Numbered from the stretch's first letter, positions 55,101-63,562 are shown. The stretch: DNA of 64,000 nt from Streptomyces sp. NBC_01439 (GCF_036227605.1 NZ_CP109487.1:5106001-5170000), one strand, 5' to 3'. Numbers and translations are program-made. Notes: generated from the sequence alone by a model not told the origin.

Positions 55101-55441
55101 AGGGCCCGGTGGCCGCTCTGGCCAGGATCGGTCCGGCCCTGGCCGCTGCGGTCGAGGCCCGGTGCGCCGAGCGCGTCCTGGCCGGCATGGCCGAGGCGGC
55201 GGCGCTGCTGCTGGCCGCCGCCGAACGGCCGGCCGAGGCCGTACGGGCCCTCGCGGCGGCCACCGCCTGGCGTGCCGGGCATCCGCGCTCGGTGCCGGAG
55301 CACGGCGCCGTGGACGGCCTCCCGGACCGCACCCGCGCCCTGCTCGGCCCGGACCGCTACGGCCGGGAGGAGGAAGCCGGCGCCGCGCTCACCCCGGCCG
55401 CCCTCGCCGCGACACTGACCACGGCGTTCAGCGGCAGCTGA
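52139..55441 (+). CDS. SARP/AfsR-like regulator: winged helix, BTAD, NB-ARC ATPase and TPR
   Basis: The GTG at 52139 begins MRYLILGVTEARDE, giving 1100 residues. A Trans_reg_C winged helix (about 1-90, LVDDVWGDDPP) is followed by a BTAD domain (about 95-240, DIDLHRFDRLA to LDPGPELAALH-like text). The NB-ARC ATPase begins near residue 300 with GREPELASL, Walker A GPGGSGKTRLA (about 313-323), LLLVLDNCEHVI and LATSREPLG. The C-terminal ~400 residues are TPR-like. Such regulators switch on secondary metabolism after a signal. There is no clear ribosome site. CAGAAT at 52127-52132, 7 bases before the GTG, would fit a leaderless start. No biosynthetic cluster is adjacent in this window. Confidence 0.92.
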   Translation: MRYLILGVTEARDESGAPLPVGGARLRALLAALALRAGRPASVAELVDDVWGDDPPQDAPAALQALVGRLRRALGSRDAVHSAPAGGYLLAAARDDIDLHRFDRLAVQGGQELANDPAAASRTLRTALALWRGPAFADLPEPARAARAAVAEARRSGAVRHRIEADLRSGAAGPAALLPEIETLVHASPYDETLRAQQLRALRAAGRPAEALAAYERTRRILADGLGTDPGPELAALHAELLQPQALPLPPSQSPQSPQSRHSLQSRPEVSGAGDAPAAPRGNLRPRLTSFVGREPELASLRGDLARLRLVTLTGPGGSGKTRLAEHAAAAHPEAGWIVELARLDQPAAVPGAVLSALGLRESSLVTRETPAPAATDPTARLVEHCAHRSLLLVLDNCEHVIGAAAELAELLLTHCPGVRILATSREPLGVPGETVRPVEPLPPDPAHQLFADRGAAARPGFSPTDDPAAVAEICARLDGLPLAIELAAARLRLLTPRQIADRLDDRFRLLTSGARTVLPRQQTLRAVVDWSWELLDEAERTVLRRLSVFAGGCDLAAAEAVCADPAREASYDPADVLGSLVDKSLVLAEPDRGPGDHGMRYRMLETIHEYAAERAAAHPADARATARRHAAHYLAFAEEAEPLIRSAAQLPWIRRVETELDNLRAALHCTVVENADTEAGQRLVFALGWFWWLRNYRAEGAEWTTRTLALTPEVPPEGTPAYWRFMRLLVLDMFLLAESNSAEKFRTPDYRDLATRIKETFRHGSPETTRFPGMLWPATTFLTGTSLDFHADLDRSVANCRVHAGEWELGIVLMLRAHVAIDVTGGLADVDADLAELHELAHRVGDRWTRAQVASAAGEVALSRGRFADARIEYEECLRLAREVGASVEAPFAIARIAETAYCAGDLDDAERLLAEAEKESDRYGGVYDVSTFARLLSALVALQRGDGARAREECDRARAEAERFTVPAQLTAGLATVDAVLTGREQGPVAALARIGPALAAAVEARCAERVLAGMAEAAALLLAAAERPAEAVRALAAATAWRAGHPRSVPEHGAVDGLPDRTRALLGPDRYGREEEAGAALTPAALAATLTTAFSGS

Positions 55442-57464
55442 GCACGGCGTCGGCCCAGCTCGCCAGCGCCGGCAGGCTGCCCGGCCCGGCCCTTTCGACC
55501 ACCAGCCGCAGCGATTTGCGTCCCGCGAGGGAGACCTGCACGGATGTGGGCGGGTCCGCGTGCCCGAGGGCGGCGGACTGCCACACCCGCTCCCCGTCGG
55601 CATACGCGGAGAACCGCACCGCACCGTCCGTGAACAGCGACAGGCCGTCCACCCCCGTCTGCGCCGAGAAGTTCGTGCACTGCCGGTTGAGGGCGATCTC
55701 CACCGAGGACCGCGAGTTCACGGTGATGCCGTGCGCGAAGCGCCGGCCGCCCACCTCCAGCCCGTGGCGCTGCCACACCCAGCTGCTGCGCCAGGTCTGC
55801 AGCTCCGGGCCGCTGTGGTCCCCGTAGACCGAGTGGGCGAGCCCGGCCAGCCGGAACCCCTGCGGTGGTTTCGGGGGCGGCGGCGGCGTCGGCTTCGGTG
55901 AGGGCCGCTCCGGGGAGCGGGACGGCGTGGGGGAGGCCTTCTCCCGGCTGGGCGAGGGCGAGGGCGAGGGCGACGGGGACGAGGAGGGCGCGGGCCCGGG
56001 AGCGGCGGAGGGCGCGGACGAGGGCGTCGGCCCGGGCCGTGGTGCTACGGAGCCCTGTACGGCCTGAGGCTCCTGCGCGGGCGGATCCGGCTCGGTCGAG
56101 GCGGAGGCCGCGGCAGGCGCCTTCGCCGCCGAAGGCGCTGACGGCAGTACCGGCGCCGCCACACTGGGCGCGGGCTTCGCCCGGGCCCGCGGCTCGGTGT
56201 CGTCCCCGGCCAGCGCGAACACCACCCCGGCGGCCGCGGCCACCGCGATCCCGGCGGCGATGGCGGCCTTGGCCGGCAGCCCGAGCCCTTCGGCGGCCAC
56301 GGCCCCGCCGGTCCCGCCGCCCGCGCCGACAGCCCCACCACCGGCACTGGCGGCACCTCCCACGGCGCCTCCCGCAGGACCGGCCGTCCCGGCTCCCGCG
56401 GTCGAACCACCAGCGGCAGCCGCGGCGGCCCCGCCCGCTGCGACCGCCCCACCGGCCAGTACCCCGGCGGCCTTGCCCGCGTACCCGGCGGCGAACCACC
56501 CGATGACCGCGACCGGAAGCAGCGCAGGAATGCCCGCGTTGACATCCTGGAGCTCCCCGGCGGCCAGCCGGCACTTGACGCACTCCTCCAGGTGCTTGCG
56601 CAGCCCGCGCTCCGCCCGCATCCGCAGCCCGCCCCGCGCGTAGGCGCCCAGCCGGTCCGCGTACCGCGCGCAGTCGCCGCCCTCGCTCAGCGCCGAACTC
56701 ACATGGGCCTGCAGATACGCCTGCTTGAGTCCCTCCCGGGCCCGACTGGCCAGCACTGCGGTCGCGTTGGCGCTCAGCCCGAACAGCGGCGCGATCGCAC
56801 TCGGCGACGCCTCCTCGACGGTGGTGTGCCACAGCACGGCCTGCCAGCGCTCGGGCAGGCTGCGGAAGGCCTGCATCGCGAGCGACCGCTCGGCCTCGTG
56901 CATCGCCCGGACGTCCGCCCCCAGTTCGAGCGTGTCGTCCCCGGAGAGCCCGGAGAGCCCGGACAAGGCGGCACCGCCCTCCGTACCGGTGGAGGCCTGC
57001 TCGGCGAAGACGGCGAAGTCCTCGACCAGTTGTTCGCGCTTGGCGGTCTTCGCCCAGGCCGCGGCGACCCTGCGCACGGTGGTCAGCAGATAGGCCCGAA
57101 CCGACTGGTTCGGCCCGGCCCCGCCCCGCACCGCTTGCAGGGTCCGCGCGAACACTTCGGCGGTCAGGTCGTCGGCGGTGTGCGCGTCCCGACAACAGGA
57201 CCGGGCGTAGCGGCGCACGGAATCGGCGTGCCGACGGAACAGTTCTTCGTACGCGCCGTCGTCGCCGCCCCGCATCCGGGCGATCAAGTCCCCGTCGGAC
57301 GAGGGCAGCTCGCCGCCGGTGCCACCGGGTCCGGAAGAGCCCGAGGGGCGTGCGTTCCGCCCACCCGGGTCGCGCTGCGCCGGCACCTGTCGTGCGGGCA
57401 GACTGCCCGCCTCCACCTCGCTGCCGCCGCCACCGCGTGGCTCTTCCCGACCGTCAACGCTCAT
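55428..57464 (-). CDS. ECF sigma factor fused to zinc anti-sigma motif, membrane helix and NPCBM carbohydrate-binding domain
   Basis: The ATG at 57464 follows GGGAG by 8 bases, giving 678 residues. Sigma region 2 lies at about 60-140 (YEELFRRHADSVRRYARSCC, DLTAEVFARTLQAV) and region 4 at about 190-255 (FRSLPERWQAVLWHTTVE, GLSANATAVLASRAREGL). The zinc anti-sigma motif HxxxCxxC follows at His291-Cys295-Cys298. Hydrophobic helices lie near 313-335 and 399-419. A Pro/Ser/Lys linker spans ~420-534 and an NPCBM-like domain 536-678 (LAHSVYGDHSGPELQ, FAHGITVNSRSSVEIALN). The layout matches actinobacterial ECF families (ECF52-type) with outside sensors. It suggests a self-inhibited sigma factor that responds to extracellular sugar or wall. 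It overlaps the SARP gene end by 14 bases, convergently. Confidence 0.88.
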   Translation of the reverse strand: MSVDGREEPRGGGGSEVEAGSLPARQVPAQRDPGGRNARPSGSSGPGGTGGELPSSDGDLIARMRGGDDGAYEELFRRHADSVRRYARSCCRDAHTADDLTAEVFARTLQAVRGGAGPNQSVRAYLLTTVRRVAAAWAKTAKREQLVEDFAVFAEQASTGTEGGAALSGLSGLSGDDTLELGADVRAMHEAERSLAMQAFRSLPERWQAVLWHTTVEEASPSAIAPLFGLSANATAVLASRAREGLKQAYLQAHVSSALSEGGDCARYADRLGAYARGGLRMRAERGLRKHLEECVKCRLAAGELQDVNAGIPALLPVAVIGWFAAGYAGKAAGVLAGGAVAAGGAAAAAAGGSTAGAGTAGPAGGAVGGAASAGGGAVGAGGGTGGAVAAEGLGLPAKAAIAAGIAVAAAAGVVFALAGDDTEPRARAKPAPSVAAPVLPSAPSAAKAPAAASASTEPDPPAQEPQAVQGSVAPRPGPTPSSAPSAAPGPAPSSSPSPSPSPSPSREKASPTPSRSPERPSPKPTPPPPPKPPQGFRLAGLAHSVYGDHSGPELQTWRSSWVWQRHGLEVGGRRFAHGITVNSRSSVEIALNRQCTNFSAQTGVDGLSLFTDGAVRFSAYADGERVWQSAALGHADPPTSVQVSLAGRKSLRLVVERAGPGSLPALASWADAVLSCR

Positions 57465-57614
57465 CGCGGAGACTCCCGCACGACACACTCAACCGGTACA
57501 CCGGCCAAGCGTGTCACACGGGGGACGGGCGCCGAACCCCTCCGCTCGCCATCCACCCGTCCGGGCAAGTTCCGGCGCATCGCCCTCCCGGACCCCCGCC
57601 GGAACCCGCCGAGG

Positions 57615-58388
57615 TCATGCCGTCCGGGACCGCAGCCCTTCGAGCAGGATGTCGAGCAGCCGCGTCGAGGCCGCCGCCTGCTGCGCCGGGTCGGGCAGCG
57701 CGGGCGCCGCCGTCGCTATCACCAGCAGCACATCGGCCACCGTGACATCGACACGCAGCTCACCGGCCTCCCGCGCCCGGTGCACCAGCCGGCCGACGAC
57801 CTCCAGCAGCGCACCCGCACCCGCGTCGTCCGAGGGCTCGTTCTCTACGGAGCCGCGCGCGCCCGGGACCCGCAGGTCGGGAGCACCGGCGGCCGACACG
57901 GCCTGCCGCTGCTGCGGAACCCGAGCGGTTTCCGCCTCCTCGGCCTCGTCCTCGACGGCCGAGCCGACCCGCAGGACCTGCGGCGGCAGCAGCCGCCCGG
58001 CGCCCGAGGCCACGGAGGTGCGCAGGAAGCGCGACAGCGCCTGCCACGGCTCCTGCTCCTGGCCCAGCGCGGCCGTGGCCTGCTCGGTCAGTCGTGCGGT
58101 CTCCTCTTCGGCTATGCGCCGCACCAGGACGTCCTTGCTCGGGAAGCGCCGGTACACGGTGCCGACACCGACGCGGGCGCGGCGCGCCACGTCCTCCATC
58201 GGCGCCCCGTAGCCCAGCTCGCCGAAGACCTCACGGGCCGCCCGCAGAACGTGCTCCAGGTTGCGCTGAGCATCGACGCGCAGCGGTGTGGACCGGCCTA
58301 CACCGTGCGTGGTGCCGCCCGCGATGCCGCGTCCGTTGCTCTCGACCGAGAGCGTGGTCGCAGAACCATGGAAATCGGAAATGTTCAT
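57615..58388 (-). CDS. TetR-family regulator divergent from ndh
   Basis: The ATG at 58388 lies behind GGGGGA at 7 bases and gives 257 residues. A ~40-residue N-terminal extension precedes the helix-turn-helix: ILRAAREVFGELGYGAP-like text (here VLRAAREVFGELGYGAPME) and VGVGTVYRRFPSKDVLV. The ligand domain contains an insert rich in Glu/Ala (AVEDEAEEAETARVPQQ). The ligand is unknown. It may regulate itself and the divergent NADH dehydrogenase from the dyads at 58411-58426 and 58497-58515. Confidence 0.92.
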   Translation of the reverse strand: MNISDFHGSATTLSVESNGRGIAGGTTHGVGRSTPLRVDAQRNLEHVLRAAREVFGELGYGAPMEDVARRARVGVGTVYRRFPSKDVLVRRIAEEETARLTEQATAALGQEQEPWQALSRFLRTSVASGAGRLLPPQVLRVGSAVEDEAEEAETARVPQQRQAVSAAGAPDLRVPGARGSVENEPSDDAGAGALLEVVGRLVHRAREAGELRVDVTVADVLLVIATAAPALPDPAQQAAASTRLLDILLEGLRSRTA

Positions 58389-58726
58389 ATGTATCCCCCG
58401 GTAATCATTTGTCTCCCCCCGGAGACACTCCCCGCCTTCACGTCGAGGGGGCCACGGTCTCGGGCCCGGTCCTACTCCTCGACGAGATACGAACATAGTT
58501 GAGCCAGAGTCAATTCAGAAGGGGCAGCCCCGGACGGAGCACCGCCCGATCGGAGCATTCACCCCTACTTTTCCGATCCGTGCCTCCGGAATCTCGCATT
58601 CCGTGCACCTTGACCTGCAGATTTTCGCCACAAGCTGACGTCCTCTTGCACTGTGCCCCAGCACGCACTCCGGTCACACAATTTGCCGGGCCTGTGGACA
58701 AACTCCCAGCCACGTTGCGTCATGGG
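58389..58726. promoter_or_regulatory. Divergent TetR/ndh control region with two dyads
   Basis: No coding sense in 338 bases. GTCTCC (58411-58416) pairs with GGAGAC (58421-58426). AGTTGA (58497-58502) pairs with TCAATT (58510-58515) apart from one position. The right half is AT-richer (CAATTTGCCG, ATTTTCGCC), consistent with promoters. Confidence 0.5.
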
Positions 58727-60145
58727 ATGGTGAAGGCTGCTAACTCCCGGGGCACGACCCCCGGTACCCCGCCCCGTACGCGCATCCTGATCGTCGGCGG
58801 CGGCTACGTCGGCATGTATACGGCGCTCCGCCTCCAGCAAAAGCTGAGAGCCGGCGAAGCCGAGGTCACGGTGGTCACCGCCGAGCCCTACATGACGTAC
58901 CAGCCCTTCCTCCCCGAAGCGGCCGCGGGCGCCATCTCCCCCCGTCACGTCGTGGTCCCGCTGCGCCGCGTCCTCAACAAGTGCCGCATCGTGATCGGCG
59001 AGGCCCAGCGCATCGACCACGCCAAACGGACCGTGACCGTCAAAACCCTCGCCACCGCCGACGAGGGCGCCGGCCCCGTCGAGATGGAGTACGACGAACT
59101 CGTCCTCGCCCCGGGCTCCGTCTCCCGCACCCTCCCCGTCCCGGGACTCGCCGACTACGGCATCGGATTCAAAACGGTCGAAGAGGCCATCGGACTGCGC
59201 AACCACGTCATCGAACAGATGGACATCGCCTCCTCCACCCGCGATCCCGCCCTCCGCGACGCCGCCCTCACCTTCGTCTTCGTGGGCGGCGGCTTCGCGG
59301 GCGTCGAAGCCCTCGGCGAGCTCGAGGACATGGCCCGCTACGCCGCGCGGTACTACCACAACATCAAGCCCGAGGACATGAAGTGGGTCCTCGTCGAAGC
59401 CAGCGACCGGATCCTCCCCGAGGTCGGCCCCGAGATGGGCATCTACACGGTCCGCGAACTGCGCAGGCGCAACATCGACGTGCGCCTGGAGACCCGGCTC
59501 GAATCCTGCGAGAACCGCGTCGCCGTCCTCAGCGACGGCGCCCGCTTCCCCACCCGCACCATCGTGTGGACCGCCGGCGTCAGACCGCACCCCGTCCTGG
59601 CCGCCTCCGACCTCCCCAAGAACGAACGCGGCCGCCTGGCCTGCACCTCCTTCCTCACCATCGAAGGAGTCGAGCACGCCTGGGCCGCGGGCGACGCCGC
59701 CGCCGTTCCCGACATCACCGCGGACGAGAAGGGCCGCGAATGCGCCCCCAACGCCCAGCACGCCGTCCGCCAGGCCAAGGTCCTCGCCGACAACCTCCTC
59801 GCCGCCCTCCGCGACGAGGTCCTGACCGAATACGCCCACAAGTACGCGGGCTCGGTCGCCTCCCTCGGCCTGCACCGGGGCGTCGCCCACATCTACGGCC
59901 GCAAGCTCAAGGCCTACCCGGCCTGGTTCATGCACCGCGCTTACCACCTCAGCCGCGTTCCCAGCTTCAACCGCAAAATGCGCGTCCTTGCCGAATGGAC
60001 CCTCTCCGGCCTCTTCAAGCGTGAGATCGTCTCCCTGGGTTCCCTCGAACATCCCAGGGCAGAATTCGAACTGGCCGCAGGCGGCGGCCCCAAGCCACCA
60101 CCCCCGCCCCCCGCCCCCAACCCCCCGCAGAACGGCCAGGGCTGA
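58727..60145 (+). CDS. ndh: Type II NADH dehydrogenase (NDH-2)
   Basis: 472 residues from the ATG at 58727, with no clear ribosome site. Two Rossmann folds are visible: FAD in RILIVGGGYVGMYTALRL and NADH in TFVFVGGGFAGVEALGEL. Further marks are YDELVLAPGSVSRTLPVPGL, TIVWTAGVRPHP and AWAAGDAAAVPD. The C-terminal amphipathic and hydrophobic stretches (AYPAWFMHRAYHLSRVPSF) dock it on the inner face of the membrane. It passes NADH electrons to menaquinone without proton pumping. The tail is Pro-rich (PKPPPPPPAPNPP). Confidence 0.93.
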   Translation: MVKAANSRGTTPGTPPRTRILIVGGGYVGMYTALRLQQKLRAGEAEVTVVTAEPYMTYQPFLPEAAAGAISPRHVVVPLRRVLNKCRIVIGEAQRIDHAKRTVTVKTLATADEGAGPVEMEYDELVLAPGSVSRTLPVPGLADYGIGFKTVEEAIGLRNHVIEQMDIASSTRDPALRDAALTFVFVGGGFAGVEALGELEDMARYAARYYHNIKPEDMKWVLVEASDRILPEVGPEMGIYTVRELRRRNIDVRLETRLESCENRVAVLSDGARFPTRTIVWTAGVRPHPVLAASDLPKNERGRLACTSFLTIEGVEHAWAAGDAAAVPDITADEKGRECAPNAQHAVRQAKVLADNLLAALRDEVLTEYAHKYAGSVASLGLHRGVAHIYGRKLKAYPAWFMHRAYHLSRVPSFNRKMRVLAEWTLSGLFKREIVSLGSLEHPRAEFELAAGGGPKPPPPPPAPNPPQNGQG

Positions 60146-60280
60146 CGTTGTCAGTGCGGTCAGCCACACTGGACGTGTGACCATAGGTGCGCTCACCCCT
60201 GCACAGAGTGACATCGTCCAGTCAGCGACCGCCCACGAGCGACACAGCGACCACTCGCGACACCACGAGGCTTGAACGCA

Positions 60281-62125
60281 GTGAACTTCACGCGCTGGAG
60301 CGCCCGGTTCCCCGGAACGCAGCGCCGCGCCGCCGCCCGGTCCGAACACGCCGCCGCCCAGGCCAAGCGAGGTGAAGGCGCGGTCCCGGCAGCCCGCGGC
60401 GGCCGCGCCGACCCCGGAGCCGAGCGGTCCGCGCCCGCCGACGGCCAGCCCGCCGACCCCACGGTCTCCGGGACCGGGACCGGAAGCGGCCGCGGCAATG
60501 GCGGCAGCCGGGACACCGGCACAGGGACCGGCACCGGCACAGGGACCGGCACGTCCTCGACCGTGTCCCCGCCCCGACGGACGGGCGTCCTCACCGCCGT
60601 GCCCTCCCTCGACGAGCTCTCCGTACGGGAGGTCCTCGGCCGGCTCCCGGCCCTGGTCGCCCTCGTCCACGGCCCCGAGCACCGCGTCGCCTACGTCAAC
60701 GACGCCTACACCGCCGGCTTTGGCGCCCGTACTCCCGGCGCCCCGGCCCACGACGCCCTCCCGGAACTCGGCGAGCTCGGCCTCCTCCCGCTCCTCGACC
60801 AGGTCCAGCGCAGCGGCAAGTCCCGCACCGCCAAGAACCGCACCGCACCGGGCGGCGGCAGCTCGTACACCGTCACCTGCACCCCCGTCGAGTTCCCCAC
60901 CTCCGACACCGGGGGCGAGCCCGACCCCCACCACACCGGCGTCCTGATCCACCTCGCCGACGTCACCGACCACGCCGAGGCCGTCGAGCGCCTGCGCGCC
61001 AGCGAGCGCCGCCAGCGCGAGGCCGCCGTCACCCTCCAACGCTCCCTCCTCCCCCAGGAGCTGGAACAGCCCGACGACCTGCGCATCGCCGCCACCTACC
61101 AGCCCGGCGGCACCGAAGCCGCAGTCGGCGGCGACTGGTACGACGTCATCACCCTCGGCGCCGGCCGTACCGCCCTCGTCATCGGCGACGTCATGGGTCG
61201 CGGCGTGCGCGCGGCCGCCGTCATGGGCCAGCTGCGCACCGCCGTCCGTGCCTACGCCCGCCTCGACCTGCCCCCGCACGAGGTGCTCCAGCTCCTCGAC
61301 GGCCTCGCCGCCGAGATCGACGCCAGCCAGATCGCCACCTGCGTCTACGCCGTCCACGACCCCAACGAGGGCCTGCTCGCGTACGCCTCCGCCGGCCACC
61401 TCCCGATCCTGGTCCGCGACGAGGACGGCACCGTACGCAGAGCCGCCGACCCCACCGGCCCGCCGCTCGGCACCGGCGGCTGGCTGCACACCTCGGGCAC
61501 CATCGCCCTGGGCCCCGGCTCCACCGCCGTCCTCTACACCGACGGTCTGGTCGAACGCCGGGGCGAGGACATCGACGAGGGCGTCGCCGCCCTCGAGCGC
61601 GCCCTCTCCGGCGCCCAGGGCACCCCGGCCGTCATCTGCGACCGCCTGATGCGGGCCCTCGGCGTGGACGCCGATCACGACGACGACGTCGCCGTGATGG
61701 TCCTCCAGCAGCCGGCCCGCACCGGATCCGACGCAGAGCTCTTCCACAACGCCGCCCTGGAACTCCTCGGCGGCATCGAGGCGGCCCCGCGCGCCCGAGC
61801 CTTCGCCCAGGGCGTCCTCGCCTCCTGGCGGTTCCCCGTCGAGCTCTGCGACCTCGGCGTCCTGGCCGCCAGCGAGCTCGTCGCGAACTCCCTCCAGCAC
61901 GGCACCCCGCCCATGCGCCTACGGCTGCGCCGCACCGACCGCCGGCTGATCATCGAGGTCACCGACGGGGACGACCACCTCCCGCGCCGCCGCCGCGCCG
62001 AACCGGCCGACGAGACCGGCCGCGGCATCTCGATCATCGCGACCATCGCCTCCTCCTGGGGCTCCCGCCGCACCCCGGGCGGCGGCAAGGCCGTCTGGTG
62101 CGAGTTCGCCCTGCCGGACAAATAG
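60281..62125 (+). CDS. PAS-PP2C-HATPase regulatory phosphatase (RsbU/RsbW fusion)
   Basis: The GTG at 60281 (GAGG 10 bases before) gives 614 residues. A disordered N-terminus (1-100) carries a TGTGTG tract. A PAS-like domain follows (about 105-225, LPALVALVHGPEHRVAYVNDAY). Next is a SpoIIE/PP2C domain (about 245-455: GGDWYDVITL, IGDVMGRGVRAAAVMGQLR, VLYTDGLVERRGED, DDDVAVMV). It ends in an anti-sigma-type HATPase (about 480-614: LAASELVANSLQHG, TGRGISIIATIASSWG). It both dephosphorylates anti-anti-sigma factors and may phosphorylate them or bind a sigma factor. It is soluble. A 20-bp hairpin follows. Confidence 0.93.
   Translation: MNFTRWSARFPGTQRRAAARSEHAAAQAKRGEGAVPAARGGRADPGAERSAPADGQPADPTVSGTGTGSGRGNGGSRDTGTGTGTGTGTGTSSTVSPPRRTGVLTAVPSLDELSVREVLGRLPALVALVHGPEHRVAYVNDAYTAGFGARTPGAPAHDALPELGELGLLPLLDQVQRSGKSRTAKNRTAPGGGSSYTVTCTPVEFPTSDTGGEPDPHHTGVLIHLADVTDHAEAVERLRASERRQREAAVTLQRSLLPQELEQPDDLRIAATYQPGGTEAAVGGDWYDVITLGAGRTALVIGDVMGRGVRAAAVMGQLRTAVRAYARLDLPPHEVLQLLDGLAAEIDASQIATCVYAVHDPNEGLLAYASAGHLPILVRDEDGTVRRAADPTGPPLGTGGWLHTSGTIALGPGSTAVLYTDGLVERRGEDIDEGVAALERALSGAQGTPAVICDRLMRALGVDADHDDDVAVMVLQQPARTGSDAELFHNAALELLGGIEAAPRARAFAQGVLASWRFPVELCDLGVLAASELVANSLQHGTPPMRLRLRRTDRRLIIEVTDGDDHLPRRRRAEPADETGRGISIIATIASSWGSRRTPGGGKAVWCEFALPDK
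60515..60550 (+). repeat. 18-base tandem repeat in a coding region
   Basis: ACCGGCACAGGGACCGGC occurs twice in exact succession (60515, 60533), encoding alternating Thr-Gly. Confidence 0.85.
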
Positions 62126-62137
62126 CCGAACAGCGGG

Positions 62138-62181
62138 AAGCAGGAAGGCCCCGATCCACCCGGATCGGGGCCTTCCTGCTT
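62138..62181. terminator. 20-bp perfect hairpin between the phosphatase and MFS genes
   Basis: A 20-base arm (62138-62157, AAGCAGGAAGGCCCCGATCC) is inverted at 62162-62181 around ACCC, followed by TCC. The flanking genes are convergent, so it can serve both. Confidence 0.9.
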
Positions 62182-62203
62182 TCCGCACATATATACGTAC
62201 GAC

Positions 62204-63562
62204 CTACGCGTGCACGCGCTCCACGACGACGTCCTCGCTGACGTCCTTGGTGACGTCCTTCGCGATGCCCTTCGCGACGGCGTCCTCGACCACCACGGCC
62301 GGACCGCCCTGCGCCACGACCCTGCTCGCCACCCAAGGGTTGTCCTGCATCGGACTCAGCCGCCTGCCGAGCCGCAGCGCGAGGGCGGCGATCCCGAGCG
62401 ACACGAACACGAAGACCCCGATGTAGAGCATCGGAACCCCCGCACCGAGCGGCACCCCGAGCGGCCCCAGCGCCAGCGCCATCTGCTTGACCAGCGCGAA
62501 GGCCGAGTTGTACTGACCCACCGAGCCCTCGGGCGCCAAGTCGGCCACCAGCGGCGCCAGGGTCGGCGACAGCATGGCCTCGCCGATGCCGAAGAGCGCG
62601 TACGTGGTGATGAACGCCGCGGCGGCCATCACGGCGCTGCCGTGCCCCAGACCCGAGAACCCGGCGATGACCCACGCCACGGTCCAGATCAGTCCGACGA
62701 GCGCGATCACCCGGGACCGGCGGCGCTTCTCGACCAGCCGGAGCACGACGAACTGCGCGACGACGATCGCACCGGTGTTGGCCGCGAGCGCGAAGCCGAG
62801 CGTGGAGGGGGAGATCCCGGCGGCCTCGGTACCGAAGGCGGCCAGACCCGACTCGAACTGTCCGTAGCAGGCGAAGAACACCACGAAGCCCAGCACGCAC
62901 AGCTGCACCATGGCCTTGTGGCGGAGCAGCCGCTTCCAGCCACTGCCGCCCGACTGGGACGGGTCCTTCGGCACTGCGTCCTTGATGCTCGGCACCTGCG
63001 GCAGCCGCACGCTGAGGATGACGCCTGCCAGCACCAGGAACATCACGGCCTCGATGCCGAACAGCAGGGTGAAGCTGCCGGGCCGGCTCTCGTCGACGAT
63101 CTGGCCACCGAGCAGACCGCCGATGCCCAGGCCCAGGTTCTGCATGAAGAACTGCAGGGCGAAGGCACGGGTCCGGGTGGACGGCGTGGAGCACCACACG
63201 ATCATCGTGGCCAGCGCGGGCTGCATCACGGCCTGCCCGGCGCCGAGCGCCAGAGCGGAGAGCAGGATCGCCGCGGCGTTGGTGGAGAGTCCGAGGGAGA
63301 GCGCACCGACCGAGGCGGTGACGGCCGCCCCGATGACCACGGGCACCGGACCACGTCGGTCGATGACCCGACCGGTGAAGGGCAGCGCGACGAGAGCGCC
63401 CAGGGCGAAGGCCACGAACGCGCACGTGGCGGCCATGGAACCCAGATCTCGCACCTGCGCCACATAGATGTAGAGGAACGGAACCGTGAAACCGATGCCG
63501 AACGCGGTCAGCGCGTTCCCGGCCTGGATCCGCCGCATCGCAGCGCCCATCACCTTGGTCAC
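62204..63562 (-). CDS. MFS transporter, divergent from a second marR
   Basis: A GTG start behind AGGTGAG gives 452 residues with about 12 helices. MFS marks are GRVIDRRGPVPVVIGAAV (loop 2-3) and RALQFFMQNLGLGIGGLLGG-like text in helices 4-5. The C-terminus is a charged, unusual tail of VAKGIAKDVTKDVSEDVVV type (about 425-452), reflecting GAC/GTC repeats. The substrate is unknown; export is likely. It diverges from the MarR gene at 63676. Confidence 0.9.
   Translation of the reverse strand: MTKVMGAAMRRIQAGNALTAFGIGFTVPFLYIYVAQVRDLGSMAATCAFVAFALGALVALPFTGRVIDRRGPVPVVIGAAVTASVGALSLGLSTNAAAILLSALALGAGQAVMQPALATMIVWCSTPSTRTRAFALQFFMQNLGLGIGGLLGGQIVDESRPGSFTLLFGIEAVMFLVLAGVILSVRLPQVPSIKDAVPKDPSQSGGSGWKRLLRHKAMVQLCVLGFVVFFACYGQFESGLAAFGTEAAGISPSTLGFALAANTGAIVVAQFVVLRLVEKRRRSRVIALVGLIWTVAWVIAGFSGLGHGSAVMAAAAFITTYALFGIGEAMLSPTLAPLVADLAPEGSVGQYNSAFALVKQMALALGPLGVPLGAGVPMLYIGVFVFVSLGIAALALRLGRRLSPMQDNPWVASRVVAQGGPAVVVEDAVAKGIAKDVTKDVSEDVVVERVHA

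Noticed and set aside
58565..61900. A 1111-codon open frame on the minus strand across ndh and the phosphatase gene
   Set aside because: It is the mirror of two genes with clear domains. Its translation is Gly/Asp/Val-rich with no motif, as expected from the antisense frame of GC-biased codons.
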